From: Duganella aquatilis
GTDB lineage: Bacteria; Pseudomonadota; Gammaproteobacteria; Burkholderiales; Burkholderiaceae_D
NCBI RefSeq assembly: GCF_009674565.1
Contig: NZ_WKJL01000024.1
Span: forward strand, 29,573 to 93,572
Direction of reading: 5' to 3'
DNA length: 64,000 bases
The notes under the pieces are model-generated. The model was not told the DNA's origin, ran no database searches, and worked only from the letters and a program-made list of their open reading frames with translations. The position numbers and the translations under genes are program-made. Shown here piece by piece: positions 38,083 through 47,374 of this stretch. The number at the start of each line of letters is the position of its first letter. The first letter of the stretch is position 1.

Positions 38083-38760
38083 TTATGCAATGCCGTAGCG
38101 GGTGCGATAGCCGGCCACCGCTTCCTTGTATTGCGCAAGCTGCGGATCGGCGGCGGCGCCGTTCAGGTAGCCGAACAAATCGTCCAGATTGCCGATCGAA
38201 ATCACCGGGATGCCGTACTTCTCGGTCACTTCCTGCACCGCCGACAGCTCGGACAATTGGCCGTCCTTGCCGGCGCGCTCCATGCGGTCCAGCGCGATCA
38301 GCACGGCGCACGGCTCGGCGCCGGCGGCGCGGATCATGTCCACCGATTCGCGCACCGAGGTGCCGGCCGAGATCACGTCGTCGATGATGACGACCTTGCC
38401 TTGCAGCTTGGCGCCGACGATGGTGCCGCCTTCGCCGTGGTCCTTGGCTTCCTTGCGGTTGAAGGCGAACGAGGTGTTGCGGCCCTTGCCGGCCAGCGCC
38501 ACGGCGGTGGCCGAGGCCAGCGTGATGCCCTTGTAGGCCGGGCCGAACAGCATGTCGAATTCGACGCCGGAATCGAGCAGCGTCTGCGCGTAGAACTGCG
38601 CCAGCTGCGCCAGCGTGGCGCCGTCATGGAACAGGCCGGCGTTGAAGAAGTACGGCGACTGGCGGCCGGCCTTGGTGGTGAATTCGCCGAAGCGCAGCAC
38701 ACCGGTCTGGACCGAAAACGCGATAAATTCCTGACGTAACGAAGTGGTATTGCCCATCAT
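38083..38760 (-). CDS. pyrE: Orotate phosphoribosyltransferase
   Basis: PyrE makes orotidine 5'-phosphate from orotate and PRPP. The 225-residue product has FTTKAGRQSPYFFNAG at the N-terminus, FAFNRKEAKDHGEGG (catalytic loop Lys), and the PRPP-binding VVIIDDVISAGTSVRES. The length fits proteobacterial PyrE. Start 38760 has GAGG about 8 nt upstream; an ATG three bases later is equally possible. It is divergent from xth. Confidence 0.96.
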   Translation of the reverse strand: MMGNTTSLRQEFIAFSVQTGVLRFGEFTTKAGRQSPYFFNAGLFHDGATLAQLAQFYAQTLLDSGVEFDMLFGPAYKGITLASATAVALAGKGRNTSFAFNRKEAKDHGEGGTIVGAKLQGKVVIIDDVISAGTSVRESVDMIRAAGAEPCAVLIALDRMERAGKDGQLSELSAVQEVTEKYGIPVISIGNLDDLFGYLNGAAADPQLAQYKEAVAGYRTRYGIA

Positions 38761-38836
38761 AGTGCCTCATTTCTTTAAAGTGCCGGTATTTTACCGCTAC
38801 ACTAGCGCATTCCGTACTTTCTGCCTCGAATCTTCT

Positions 38837-39610
38837 ATGCCAAAAATCATCTCCGCCAACCTGAACGGCATCCGTTCCGCCTCCAGCAAAGGCTTCTTCA
38901 CCTGGCTGGCCAAGCAGGACGCCGACTTCGTCTGCGTGCAGGAACTCAAGGCGCAAGCGCCGGACATGACGCCGGAATTCCTCAACCCGGGCGGCTACCA
39001 CGGCCACTTCCACTACGCCGAGAAAAAGGGCTATTCCGGCACCGGCGTCTACAGCAAGATCGAGCCGGACCGCGTGGTGATCGGCTTTGGCTCGCCCGAG
39101 TTCGACGCCGAGGGCCGCTACGTGCGCTGCGACTTCGGCAAGCTGACGGTGATTTCGGTCTACTGCCCGTCCGGCTCGTCGGGCCCGGAGCGCCAGGAAG
39201 CCAAGTTCCGCTTCATGGACCTGTTCATGGTGCACCTGCAGCAGCTGCACGCCGAAGGCCGCGAAATCGTCATCTGCGGCGACTGGAACATCGCCCACAA
39301 GGAAATCGACCTGAAGAACTGGAAGGGCAACAAGAAGAATTCCGGCTTCCTGCCGGAAGAGCGCGAGTGGATGACCCGCCTGTTCGACGAAGTCGGCTAT
39401 GTCGACGTCCATCGCGGCCTCGACCCGCGCGAAGAGCAGTACACCTGGTGGAGCAACCGCGGCCAGGCCTACGCCAAGAACGTCGGCTGGCGCATCGATT
39501 ACCACGTGGCCACCCCGGGCATCGCCGCCAAGGCCACCACGGTGGCTGTCTACAAGGAAGAAAAGTTCTCCGATCACGCCCCGCTGACCATCGAATACGA
39601 CGCGTTGTAA
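38837..39610 (+). CDS. xth: Exodeoxyribonuclease III
   Basis: AP endonuclease/3'-5' exonuclease of base-excision repair. The 257-residue product has ANLNGIRSASSKGF, CVQELKAQ (metal-binding Glu), YSGTGVYSK, the catalytic ICGDWNIAHKEIDLKNW, and GWRIDYHVATP with SDHAPLTIEY (catalytic His at SDH). Start 38837 (MPKIISANLNGI) is chosen because the reading upstream is not conserved. A strong hairpin follows the stop. Confidence 0.95.
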   Translation: MPKIISANLNGIRSASSKGFFTWLAKQDADFVCVQELKAQAPDMTPEFLNPGGYHGHFHYAEKKGYSGTGVYSKIEPDRVVIGFGSPEFDAEGRYVRCDFGKLTVISVYCPSGSSGPERQEAKFRFMDLFMVHLQQLHAEGREIVICGDWNIAHKEIDLKNWKGNKKNSGFLPEEREWMTRLFDEVGYVDVHRGLDPREEQYTWWSNRGQAYAKNVGWRIDYHVATPGIAAKATTVAVYKEEKFSDHAPLTIEYDAL

Positions 39611-39617
39611 GCACCCA

Positions 39618-39650
39618 CTCCGGCCATGTTGCGCAGGAACATGGCCGGAG
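39618..39650. terminator. Strong hairpin after xth
   Basis: A 13-bp perfect stem CTCCGGCCATGTT/AACATGGCCGGAG with a 7-nt loop lies 8 bp after the xth stop. It has no long T-run but is a plausible terminator or 3'-end stabiliser. Confidence 0.75.
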
Positions 39651-39714
39651 CGTTGTATCGCCGCACAAAGTGTGGCCCATGAAATTTACTAATTAGAAAT
39701 AACTATGTTTCGTT

Positions 39715-39742
39715 GTTATCATGGAGGCTTCCTCCAGATAAC
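39715..39742. promoter_or_regulatory. Extended dyad in the 5' region of the large surface-protein gene
   Basis: GTTATC-(AT)-GGAGG-CTT-CCTCC-(A)-GATAAC forms an almost perfect hairpin, 11 bases before the ATG at 39754. It may be an operator, or an RNA element that attenuates or controls ribosome access to the gene. Its GGAGG is too far away to be the ribosome-binding site of the 39754 start. Confidence 0.55.
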
Positions 39743-39753
39743 ATTGAGCTCCC

Positions 39754-42564
39754 ATGGCCTTCTCTCAGCCTGCCGTTACCGTTGCGCCCAAGCTGGTCAG
39801 CGTCTCGTACAATAACAACGACAACACCATCACTCTGCTATTCGACCATAAGGTCGCCGCCGGCAGCGGCAACCTGGTGATCAGCAACGGCCACAGCCAG
39901 TCTTACGTGGGCGCCAACGGTTTGTCGAGCCGGATTGTCGGCGCCACCGACACCCGCACGCTGGACGGCGGCGACGGCCAGATCAGCTACAGCACCACTG
40001 ACGGCACCGTCACGATCCATCTGAGCAGCGCGCTGCACAGCGGCGAGAACTACAGCGTCACCATGGATGCGGGCGCGGTGCACGACTTCGACACCAACGG
40101 CGGCGTCGGCCGCATCAGCTCCACCACGCTGTTCAATTTCACCGCCAGCGGCAACGTCAGCCTGCCGCCCACGCCGCTTGCCGCCGTGGGCGCGACGATC
40201 CACTTTACCGACACCGGCGCCAGCAACAGCGATTACATCACCGCCTCGCAGGAACAGCAGGTCAGCGGCACCTATAGCGGCAGCCTGGGCGTCAACGAAT
40301 TCATCCAGGTGTCGCTGGACAACGGCGCCAGCTGGCACCAGGCGATTGCCAACTCCGACAACCACACATGGAGCTATAACGGCTCCATCGACACCGGCAA
40401 TTTGGCCAGCGGCGCCAATGACAATCTGAATGGCGCCTTGCTGGCGCGCGTCACCAATACCGACGGCGGCAGCAGCGCCACCGCCAGCCAGGCGTATGTG
40501 TACAGCAACCACCCGATCGAGGTGAGTGTCAATTCCACGGTCAGCTTTTCCACCGATAGCGGCACCAGCCGCACCGACCTGATGACCAATACCGCCAGCC
40601 AGACCATCAGCGGTAACTACGAGGGCCTGCTGCACAGCGGCCAGACGCTGCAGATCTCGGTGGACGGCGGCACCACCTGGCTCAATGCCAATGCCAGCGA
40701 CGGCAGCTGGCAAGCCAACGACGTCACGCTGCTCGAAGGCAAGCACGGGATGCAGATGCGGGTCACGGATGCCTTCGGCAACGCCAGCAGCACTGCCTAC
40801 AACGAATACACGCTGATCAGCAACGCCACCGGCCTGACCGGTCGCGCGCTGACGCTGGCCAGCGACAATGGCGCTTCCAACGCCGACGGCGTCACCAACG
40901 CCATCAGCAGCGTCTCGCTGAATGTCAGCAATCTGCACGGCTTGCACGCGGGCGACGTGTTCCAGGTCATCGATACCAGCAATGACACGGTCGTCGGCAG
41001 CTACACGATCCAGTCCGGCGACCTGTTCTACGGCACCGGCGACTATCTGTCCAAGAACCAGTTCGACGAGAGTCCGCGCACCGCGCTCAACATCAACGTC
41101 GACGGCACCTTCAGCGATGGCGCGCAGCACCTGGCGGTGCGCCTGGTCGATATCGCCGGCAACGTGGGCACGTCCAGCAGCATCGTCGACGTTACGCTCG
41201 ACGCCACGCCGCCAGTAGTGCAGTCGGGCGCGATATCGGGCAGCATCATTACCCTGACCTTCAGCGAAGCGGTCAACCTGAGCGGCGACCTGAGTTTCCA
41301 GGTCAGCGATGGCAACGACACCAGCGCCGGCACCCAGATCCTGACCGTGGAAGCCAGCCAGGTCAGCGTCAGCAACAATATCGTGACGCTGAACCTGTCC
41401 TCCAGCCTGGATCCGAACAGCCACTACTCTGTCACACTGCAATCCGGCGCCATCTCCGACAGTGCAGGCAACAGCGCCTACCCGGTCGACAGCACCCTGA
41501 TGCAATTCACGACTGAGGGCACGCCGCCGCAGTTGTCCGGTATCGCCCTGTCAAACGACAGCGGTGTGACGGGCGACTACGTGACCAACGTTGCCGAGCA
41601 GACGCTCAACGGCGTGTACTCCGGCACGCTGGGTGCGGGCGATCACATCGAGGTATCGCTGGACGGCGGCGCCTGGACCGCGGCCAGCATCGACAGCAGC
41701 ACCTGGAGCCTGGCCACAACACTGACCGAAGGCGCTCACACGGTCGAGGTGCGCGTGGCCAGCAACCATGCGACCGTCATTTCGCAGGCCATCACGCTCG
41801 ACACCACACCGCCGGCGGCGCAGATCGTGCCGTCCGCCACCAGCTTCCCCTACACCAGCGCGGTGCAGACCATCACCGGCCAGTACAGCTCGGCGACCGG
41901 GCTGCTCGATGAAATCGTCCTGGTCAGCCTGGACAACGGCGCCACCTACCAGAAAGCCACCCTGGCCAATGTCAGCACCGGCATCAGTTCCTGGAGCGTG
42001 ACGGGCGTCGTGCTCAACGGACTGATCGACGTGCAGATCAGCGACGCTGCCGGCAACCTGAGCAATTACTCCGACAGCGGCCGCAACGTCATCGTCATCG
42101 AGTCCAATGCCGGCACCTCGTTCGACACCAGCAGCGGCAGCGCGCCGGTCTTCGGCGGCAGCAGCAACAATGCCTTCAACCTGCTGGACCCGAATCACAA
42201 CATCCTGTCCGGCGGCGCCGGCGTCGATACGGTAACGCTGCGGTTCAACAACGCCACCTTGCCGCTGGCCAAGCTGTTCGGCATCGAGGTGATCAACATG
42301 TCGCCCACCTACCAGTCGGTCATCTACGGCAGCAATACCATCTCAGGCATCAATCCCGCCAACGTGACGGCGATGACGGATCTGAACGCAGGTGTGCACA
42401 AGTTGCAAATCGACGGCAACGCCACGAGTAACGTTTACCTGGGAACCGGCTGGGGCGTGGACAATATCAGTGAAAACTCCGGCTACCACACCTATCATGC
42501 GACCAGTGACAGCAGCATCGTGCTGCTGATCGGTAACGCGATCAACGTCCAGACGTCGGCTTGA
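39754..42564 (+). CDS. Large Ig-like repeat surface/secreted protein (936 aa)
   Basis: Ser/Asn/Gly/Thr-rich protein of 936 residues without Cys-rich or enzyme motifs. The N-terminal part (PKLVSVSYNNNDNTITLLFDH) and residues about 490-600 (ITLTFSEAVNLSGDLSFQVSDG) resemble SbsA/SwmB Ig-like domains. Several Big-type modules follow the pattern DGGTTW/LDNGASW...V-T-D-A-F-G-N (for example SQTISGNYEGLLHSGQTLQIS). The C-terminal 150 residues contain ILSGGAGVDTV and GSNTISGINPANVT but no run of RTX nonapeptides. There is no signal peptide, so type I secretion through a C-terminal signal is a plausible inference. Transporter genes are not nearby. Likely an adhesin or matrix protein. Confidence 0.82.
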   Translation: MAFSQPAVTVAPKLVSVSYNNNDNTITLLFDHKVAAGSGNLVISNGHSQSYVGANGLSSRIVGATDTRTLDGGDGQISYSTTDGTVTIHLSSALHSGENYSVTMDAGAVHDFDTNGGVGRISSTTLFNFTASGNVSLPPTPLAAVGATIHFTDTGASNSDYITASQEQQVSGTYSGSLGVNEFIQVSLDNGASWHQAIANSDNHTWSYNGSIDTGNLASGANDNLNGALLARVTNTDGGSSATASQAYVYSNHPIEVSVNSTVSFSTDSGTSRTDLMTNTASQTISGNYEGLLHSGQTLQISVDGGTTWLNANASDGSWQANDVTLLEGKHGMQMRVTDAFGNASSTAYNEYTLISNATGLTGRALTLASDNGASNADGVTNAISSVSLNVSNLHGLHAGDVFQVIDTSNDTVVGSYTIQSGDLFYGTGDYLSKNQFDESPRTALNINVDGTFSDGAQHLAVRLVDIAGNVGTSSSIVDVTLDATPPVVQSGAISGSIITLTFSEAVNLSGDLSFQVSDGNDTSAGTQILTVEASQVSVSNNIVTLNLSSSLDPNSHYSVTLQSGAISDSAGNSAYPVDSTLMQFTTEGTPPQLSGIALSNDSGVTGDYVTNVAEQTLNGVYSGTLGAGDHIEVSLDGGAWTAASIDSSTWSLATTLTEGAHTVEVRVASNHATVISQAITLDTTPPAAQIVPSATSFPYTSAVQTITGQYSSATGLLDEIVLVSLDNGATYQKATLANVSTGISSWSVTGVVLNGLIDVQISDAAGNLSNYSDSGRNVIVIESNAGTSFDTSSGSAPVFGGSSNNAFNLLDPNHNILSGGAGVDTVTLRFNNATLPLAKLFGIEVINMSPTYQSVIYGSNTISGINPANVTAMTDLNAGVHKLQIDGNATSNVYLGTGWGVDNISENSGYHTYHATSDSSIVLLIGNAINVQTSA

Positions 42565-42570
42565 CGATCT

Positions 42571-43461
42571 TTACAGGCTGCGGCGCGAGCGGAACTCGCG
42601 CCATTCGCCGCTGAGCGGATCGATGAAGGATATGGCGCGCGCCAGCAGCTGCAAGGGCTGCGACACGTCGTCCTGCTTGCACGGCAGCGCCACCGGGTAG
42701 AAAGCGTCGTTGACGATCGGGATGCCGAGCGACGACAGGTGCAGCCGCAGCTGGTGCTTGCGGCCCGTGTGCGGGAACAGGCGGTACAAGGTCAGCTCGC
42801 CGCGCTGCTCGATCACCTCGATCAGCGTTTCCGAATTCGGCTCGCCCGCCTCCTCCTTCATGATGAAGAACTTGTCGCCGTCGACCATGCGGCTGCGATA
42901 GGTGAAGGGATACTGCACGTCCACCAGGCGCGGCGCCAGCGCCTCGTATTCCTTGACGATCACGCGCTTCTGGAACATCGACTGGTAGGTGCCGCGGCTG
43001 GCCGCGTTGCGCGAAAAAATCACCACGCCGGCGGTCTCGCGATCCAGCCGGTGGATCGGCGTCAGGTCGGCCTCGCCCAGCGTTTTCTTCAGGCGCACCA
43101 GCAGCGTTTCGTGCAGGAAGCGGCCGCCCGGCGTCATCGGCAGGAAGTGCGGCTTGTCGACCACCACCAGGTGCTCGTCCATGTGCAGGATCTCTTCCTT
43201 GAACGGAATCGGCGTCTCCGGCGCATCCAGTTCGCGGTAGTAGAAGATGCGCAGGCCGCGCTTGAAGCGGCTCGACGGCTGCAGCGGCTGGCCGTCGCCG
43301 TCCACCACCTCGCGGCGCGCCATGCGGTCGCGCCAGGCGGCTTCCGGCACGTCCGGAAAACGTTCGACCAGGAAGCTGATCATGTCCGGCCAGTCGCCTT
43401 CCGGCAGGTACAGGTAACTGGGCGCGACACCGTCGCGCATGGGCAGCGGATAACGCGACAT
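42571..43461 (-). CDS. RluA-family pseudouridine synthase
   Basis: Product of 296 residues. The catalytic Asp is in PIHRLDRETAGVVIFSRN, with LVVVDKPHFLPMTPGGRF before it and RLFPHTGRKHQLRLHLSSLG after it, all RluA/TruC signatures. The preceding S4-like segment (RDRMARREVVDGDGQPL) is also visible. It isomerises uridines in rRNA or tRNA; the exact site is not assignable. Start 43461 (MSRYPLPM) is one base after the M48 peptidase stop. Confidence 0.92.
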   Translation of the reverse strand: MSRYPLPMRDGVAPSYLYLPEGDWPDMISFLVERFPDVPEAAWRDRMARREVVDGDGQPLQPSSRFKRGLRIFYYRELDAPETPIPFKEEILHMDEHLVVVDKPHFLPMTPGGRFLHETLLVRLKKTLGEADLTPIHRLDRETAGVVIFSRNAASRGTYQSMFQKRVIVKEYEALAPRLVDVQYPFTYRSRMVDGDKFFIMKEEAGEPNSETLIEVIEQRGELTLYRLFPHTGRKHQLRLHLSSLGIPIVNDAFYPVALPCKQDDVSQPLQLLARAISFIDPLSGEWREFRSRRSL

Positions 43462-43462
43462 A

Positions 43463-44344
43463 TCAGGAACGCGGCAAGGCAATCGAGTGGTAAGGAGGCA
43501 GCTGGTTGGCATCGAGGCCCTTGGCGCGCGCGTACACCGGCAGCACCAGGTGCATATTCTTGTTCATGTTGTCGATGCGGTCCTTGCCCGTCGGGTGGGT
43601 GGACAGGAAACCGATCGGCTGCCGCTGGTTGATCGCGCTCATTTTCTGCCACAGCGCCACGCCGGCGCGCGGGTCGTAGCCGGCGCGCGCCGCCAGGTCC
43701 ATGCCGATCAGGTCGGCCTCGCTTTCGTCGCCGCGCGAGAACTTCAGCGCCGCCACATGCGCGGCGCCGCTGCCGACCGCGTCGCCGAGGCGCGGGTCGA
43801 AACCGAAGTAAGCCGCGGCGCCGGCGCCGGCCAGGCGCGCGAACAGCGAGGTGGCGGTGTTCTTGCCGGCCTGCTCGCGCGCATGCTCGCGTAGCGCGTG
43901 GGCGATTTCATGGCCCATCACCATCGCCACTTCGTCGTCGGTGAGATTGAGCTTGGTCAGGATGCCGTTGTAGAAGGCGATACGGCCGCCCGGCATGCAG
44001 AAGGCGTTGACCGTCGGTGAGTTGAGCAGGTTGACCTGCCAGTCCCACTTGGCGGCGTCCGGATTCCAGCGCGTGGTGAACGGAATCAGCCGCCTGGAGA
44101 TGGCGCGCAGGCGTATCAGCTGCGGATTGCGGTCGGTGGCGACGGCGTCCTTCTTGTGCGCCTCGGCCAGCATCTGGTTGTACTGAAGCCGGGACTGTTC
44201 GTCGAACTGGCGCGCGTCGCCGCCGATATTGCGCATGGGTGACATGCTGGTGACCGGAATGCCGTCATTCTGCGCGTGCAGCGACAGCGCGCTGGTACAG
44301 AGCACCAGCGCCAGCAAGGCGTTCTTCAATTCAGGTTTTTTCAT
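43463..44344 (-). CDS. M48-family metallopeptidase, secreted
   Basis: Product of 293 residues. Signal peptide NALLALVLCTSALSLHA cut near residue 24. Zinc motif HEIAH (VMGHEIAHALREHA), third ligand in RGDESEADLIGMDLAARAG, and the C-terminal FLSTHPTGKDRIDNM typical of BepA/LoiP-like M48 proteases in outer-membrane quality control. ATG at 44344 is used; a GTG six bases upstream is possible. The start overlaps the end of ampG by 14 nt. Confidence 0.92.
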   Translation of the reverse strand: MKKPELKNALLALVLCTSALSLHAQNDGIPVTSMSPMRNIGGDARQFDEQSRLQYNQMLAEAHKKDAVATDRNPQLIRLRAISRRLIPFTTRWNPDAAKWDWQVNLLNSPTVNAFCMPGGRIAFYNGILTKLNLTDDEVAMVMGHEIAHALREHAREQAGKNTATSLFARLAGAGAAAYFGFDPRLGDAVGSGAAHVAALKFSRGDESEADLIGMDLAARAGYDPRAGVALWQKMSAINQRQPIGFLSTHPTGKDRIDNMNKNMHLVLPVYARAKGLDANQLPPYHSIALPRS

Positions 44345-45575
44345 GACCACTGTTCCACGGAGCTATTTTCGGCAGCATCATCATCGCAGGAAACGCCAGG
44401 ATAAAGCACACGATAAAGAACCAGAACCACCCGGTTTCAGCAACAATATACCCTACCGAGGAATTGATGAAGGTGCGCGGCACCGCCGCCAGGCTGGAAA
44501 ACAGCGCGTACTGGGTGGCGGTATAACGCGGATCGGTGGCGCGCGACATGAAGGCCACCAGCGCCGCCGCGCCCAGGCCCGGACTGGCGAACGCCTCGAA
44601 GCCGTAGACAGCGCTCAGCAGCAGCGGATCCGGCCCGACCTTTGCCAGCCACACGAAGCCCAGGATCGCCAGCGCCTGCAGCACGCCGAACACCCACAGC
44701 GCGCGGTTGATCCCCAGCCGTATCATCCAGATGCCCGCCACCGCGCCGCCGGCCAGCGCCGCCCACCAGCCGGTGGCGTTGGCCGCCAGGCCGATCTGCT
44801 TGGTGGTGAAGCCGATGTCGAGGAAGAACTTGGTCGCCAGCGCGGTCGACATGGTGTCGCCTATCTTGTACAGCAGGATGAAGGCGATGATGAACAGCGC
44901 CTGCTTCCAGCCGTCGCGCAGAACGAACTCGCGGAACGGCAGCACCACCGCCTCTTGCAGGTTCTTCGGCGGCGAACCGTACACCACCGGCTCTTTGGCC
45001 AGCAGCGTGCAGACAAAGCCCGGCAGCATGAACGCCGCCACCGCCCAGAAGACGATCTGCCACGGCTGGCTGTCCGCCATCACCAGTCCCAGCGCGCTGG
45101 GGATCAGGCTGGACGCCTTGTAGGCGTTGACGATGATGGCCGCGCCCAGGCCCTGCTCTTCCTCGGCCAGAATCTCGCGCCGGTAGGCGTCGATCACCAC
45201 GTCCTGGCTGGCCGACAGGAAGGCGATCACGAACACCGCCACCACGATCAGCTGCAGCTCCAGCTTGGGATCGAGCATGCCCATGCCGCCGATGAACAGG
45301 AACAGCGCCAGCTGCGTCAGCGCCATCCAGCCGCGCCGCCGGCCCAGCGGCAGCACGGTGTAGCGGTCCATCAGCGGCGCCCACAGGAACTTGAAGGTAT
45401 AGGGGAACATCGCCAGGCCGAACAGGCCCAGCGCCTTCACATCGAGTCCAGCCTTGGCCAGCCACGCCTGCATCAGGTAGATCAGCGTGTACAGCGGCAG
45501 GCCGGAGCTGAAGCCCAGGAACAGAATGGAAACGGTGCGTCCGTTGAGGTAGCTGTACCAGGGCTTTGCGGTCAT
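44331..45575 (-). CDS. ampG: AmpG-family muropeptide MFS permease
   Basis: Inner-membrane transporter of 414 residues with about 12 helices. N-terminal WYSYLNGRTVSILFLGFSSGLPLYTL, LKALGLFGLAMFPYTFKFLWAPLMDR (the AmpG signature) and ASQDVVIDAYRREIL. It imports GlcNAc-anhydromuramyl peptides for wall recycling and for signalling to beta-lactamase regulation. The start at 45575 overlaps the metW stop by 1 nt (TGATG). Confidence 0.92.
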   Translation of the reverse strand: MTAKPWYSYLNGRTVSILFLGFSSGLPLYTLIYLMQAWLAKAGLDVKALGLFGLAMFPYTFKFLWAPLMDRYTVLPLGRRRGWMALTQLALFLFIGGMGMLDPKLELQLIVVAVFVIAFLSASQDVVIDAYRREILAEEEQGLGAAIIVNAYKASSLIPSALGLVMADSQPWQIVFWAVAAFMLPGFVCTLLAKEPVVYGSPPKNLQEAVVLPFREFVLRDGWKQALFIIAFILLYKIGDTMSTALATKFFLDIGFTTKQIGLAANATGWWAALAGGAVAGIWMIRLGINRALWVFGVLQALAILGFVWLAKVGPDPLLLSAVYGFEAFASPGLGAAALVAFMSRATDPRYTATQYALFSSLAAVPRTFINSSVGYIVAETGWFWFFIVCFILAFPAMMMLPKIAPWNSGHEKT

Positions 45576-46183
45576 CAATGGGCTTTCTTGCGGAGTCGGA
45601 ACACGGCGAGGTCGCCGCGCAGGTTGGGCAGGAAGGAGACGCGCTTGCCCTCGGCCAGCGCGACGCATTCGATCACCTCCAGGCCGCACTCCTCGGCCAG
45701 GTCGCGGAAGTCGGTGATGGTGGCGCAACGCACGTTGGGCGTGTCGTACCACTCGTACGGCAGCGATTCCGACACCGGCATGCGGCCCTTCAGCAAGGCC
45801 ACGCGGTGCGGCCAGTAGGCGAAGTTGGGGAACGAAACGATCGCCTCCTTGCCGACGCGGACGATGTCGCGCAACAGCGCTTCGACATGCTTCATCATCT
45901 GCAGCGACGACAGGCACAGCACCGTGTCGAACGAATTGTCGCCGAACAGACCGAGGCCGTTCTCCATGTCCTGCTGGATCACCTGCACGCCGCGCTGGGT
46001 GCTGGCCAGCACCTTGTCGTCGGCGATTTCGATGCCGTAGCCGCTACACTGCTTGTCGCTCTGCAGGTAGTCCATCATCACGCCGTCGCCGCAGCCGACG
46101 TCCAGCACGTGCGCCTGGCTGTCCACCCAGTGCGCGATGAAGGCCAGGTCCGGCCGCGCGCTGCTCAAATCGTTGAAGTTCAT
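45575..46183 (-). CDS. metW: Methionine biosynthesis protein MetW
   Basis: Methyltransferase-like protein of 202 residues that activates MetX in several proteobacteria. HVLDVGCGDGVMMDYLQ is motif I, GIEIADDKVLA the post-motif and DTVLCLSSLQMMKHVE the following strand; NFAYWPHRVALLKGRMPVSE is the MetW signature. It is translationally coupled to metX by ATGA (46180-46183) and precedes ampG. Confidence 0.94.
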   Translation of the reverse strand: MNFNDLSSARPDLAFIAHWVDSQAHVLDVGCGDGVMMDYLQSDKQCSGYGIEIADDKVLASTQRGVQVIQQDMENGLGLFGDNSFDTVLCLSSLQMMKHVEALLRDIVRVGKEAIVSFPNFAYWPHRVALLKGRMPVSESLPYEWYDTPNVRCATITDFRDLAEECGLEVIECVALAEGKRVSFLPNLRGDLAVFRLRKKAH

Positions 46184-47328
46184 ACCGTTCCCTCTATCTC
46201 GTTCCACACCTGGCCGTAGTAGGCGCGCACCATGTTCATGTAGCGCTCATCTTCCAGCAGGAAGGCGTCGTGGCCGTGCGGCGCATCGATTTCCGCATAG
46301 GTGACGCGGCGGCGGTTGCCGATCAGCGCCTGCACGATCTCGCGGCTGCGCTCCGGCGAGAAGCGCCAGTCGGTGGTGAAGGACGCCAGGAAGAATTTGG
46401 CCTTGGTCGACGCCAGCGTTTTCGCCAGATCGCCGCCATGCTTGCGCGCCGGGTCGAAGTAATCCAGCGCCTTGGTGATCAGCAGGTAGGTGTTGGCGTC
46501 GAAGTATTCGCTGAACTTGTCGCCCTGATAGCGCAGGTAGGATTCGATTTCGAAGTCGACGCCGAAGCCGAACTTGTAGTCGCCGCTCTCCGCGATGTCG
46601 CGCAGCTTGCGGCCGAACTTTTCGGCCATGTCGTCGTCGGACAGGTAGGTGATGTGGCCGACCATGCGCGCCACGCGCAGGCCGTTTTTCGGCACCACGC
46701 CGTGTTCGTAGAAATCGCCGCCGTGGTAGTCCGGATCGGACAGGATGGCCTGGCGCGCCACGTCGTTGAAGGCGATGTTCTGCGCCGACAGCTTGGCGGT
46801 CGAGGCAATCACCACGCAGTGGCGCAGGCGGTCCGGGTACATGATGGACCAGGCCAGCGCCTGCATGCCGCCCAGCGAGCCGCCCATGACGGCGGCGAAC
46901 TGCGTGATGCCCAGCTGGTCGGCCAGGCGCGCCTGCGCGGCGACCCAGTCTTCCACCGTCACCACCGGGAAGGCGGCGCCGTAGGGCTTGCCGGTGGCCG
47001 GATTGGTGTGCATCGGGCCGGTGGAGCCGAAGCAGGAGCCGAGGTTGTTAATCCCGATCACGAAGAACTTGTCGGTGTCCAGCGGCTTGCCGGGACCGAC
47101 CATATTGTCCCACCAGCCGGTGCTTTTCGGCTGGCCTTCGTATTCGCCGGCCACGTGGTGCGAGGCGTTCAGCGCGTGGCACACCAGCACCGCGTTGGAC
47201 TTGTCGGCGTTCAGCGTGCCGTAGGTTTCGTACATCAGCATATAGTCGCGCAGCGACGCGCCGCTTTGCAGGAGCAAGGGCTCTGCAAAATGCATGGTTT
47301 GCGGCTTAACGTATCCGAGGGATGACAT
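46180..47328 (-). CDS. metX: Homoserine O-acetyltransferase (or O-succinyltransferase) MetX
   Basis: Product of 382 residues, alpha/beta-hydrolase fold. YETYGTLNADKSNAVLVCHALNASHH is the N-terminal signature; the nucleophile Ser is in GGSLGGMQAL; the acid Asp is in TDWRFSPERS and the base His in DAPHGHDAFLLE. It produces the activated homoserine used by MetY at 5.3-6.5 kb. Some MetX enzymes use succinyl-CoA; the acyl donor is not decided here. Start 47328 (MSSLGYVKPQ) is the conserved one. A 77-bp gap with a hairpin separates it from ptsI. Confidence 0.94.
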   Translation of the reverse strand: MSSLGYVKPQTMHFAEPLLLQSGASLRDYMLMYETYGTLNADKSNAVLVCHALNASHHVAGEYEGQPKSTGWWDNMVGPGKPLDTDKFFVIGINNLGSCFGSTGPMHTNPATGKPYGAAFPVVTVEDWVAAQARLADQLGITQFAAVMGGSLGGMQALAWSIMYPDRLRHCVVIASTAKLSAQNIAFNDVARQAILSDPDYHGGDFYEHGVVPKNGLRVARMVGHITYLSDDDMAEKFGRKLRDIAESGDYKFGFGVDFEIESYLRYQGDKFSEYFDANTYLLITKALDYFDPARKHGGDLAKTLASTKAKFFLASFTTDWRFSPERSREIVQALIGNRRRVTYAEIDAPHGHDAFLLEDERYMNMVRAYYGQVWNEIEGTV

Positions 47329-47374
47329 CGTTGGTTTTAGTTTTTTGGGGGCGGCCCCACGGGCCATCTATCAG

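Noticed and set aside
39754..42564. RTX toxin
   Set aside because: Only a single GGAGVD-like segment is present; the nonapeptide calcium-binding repeats required for the RTX family are absent.
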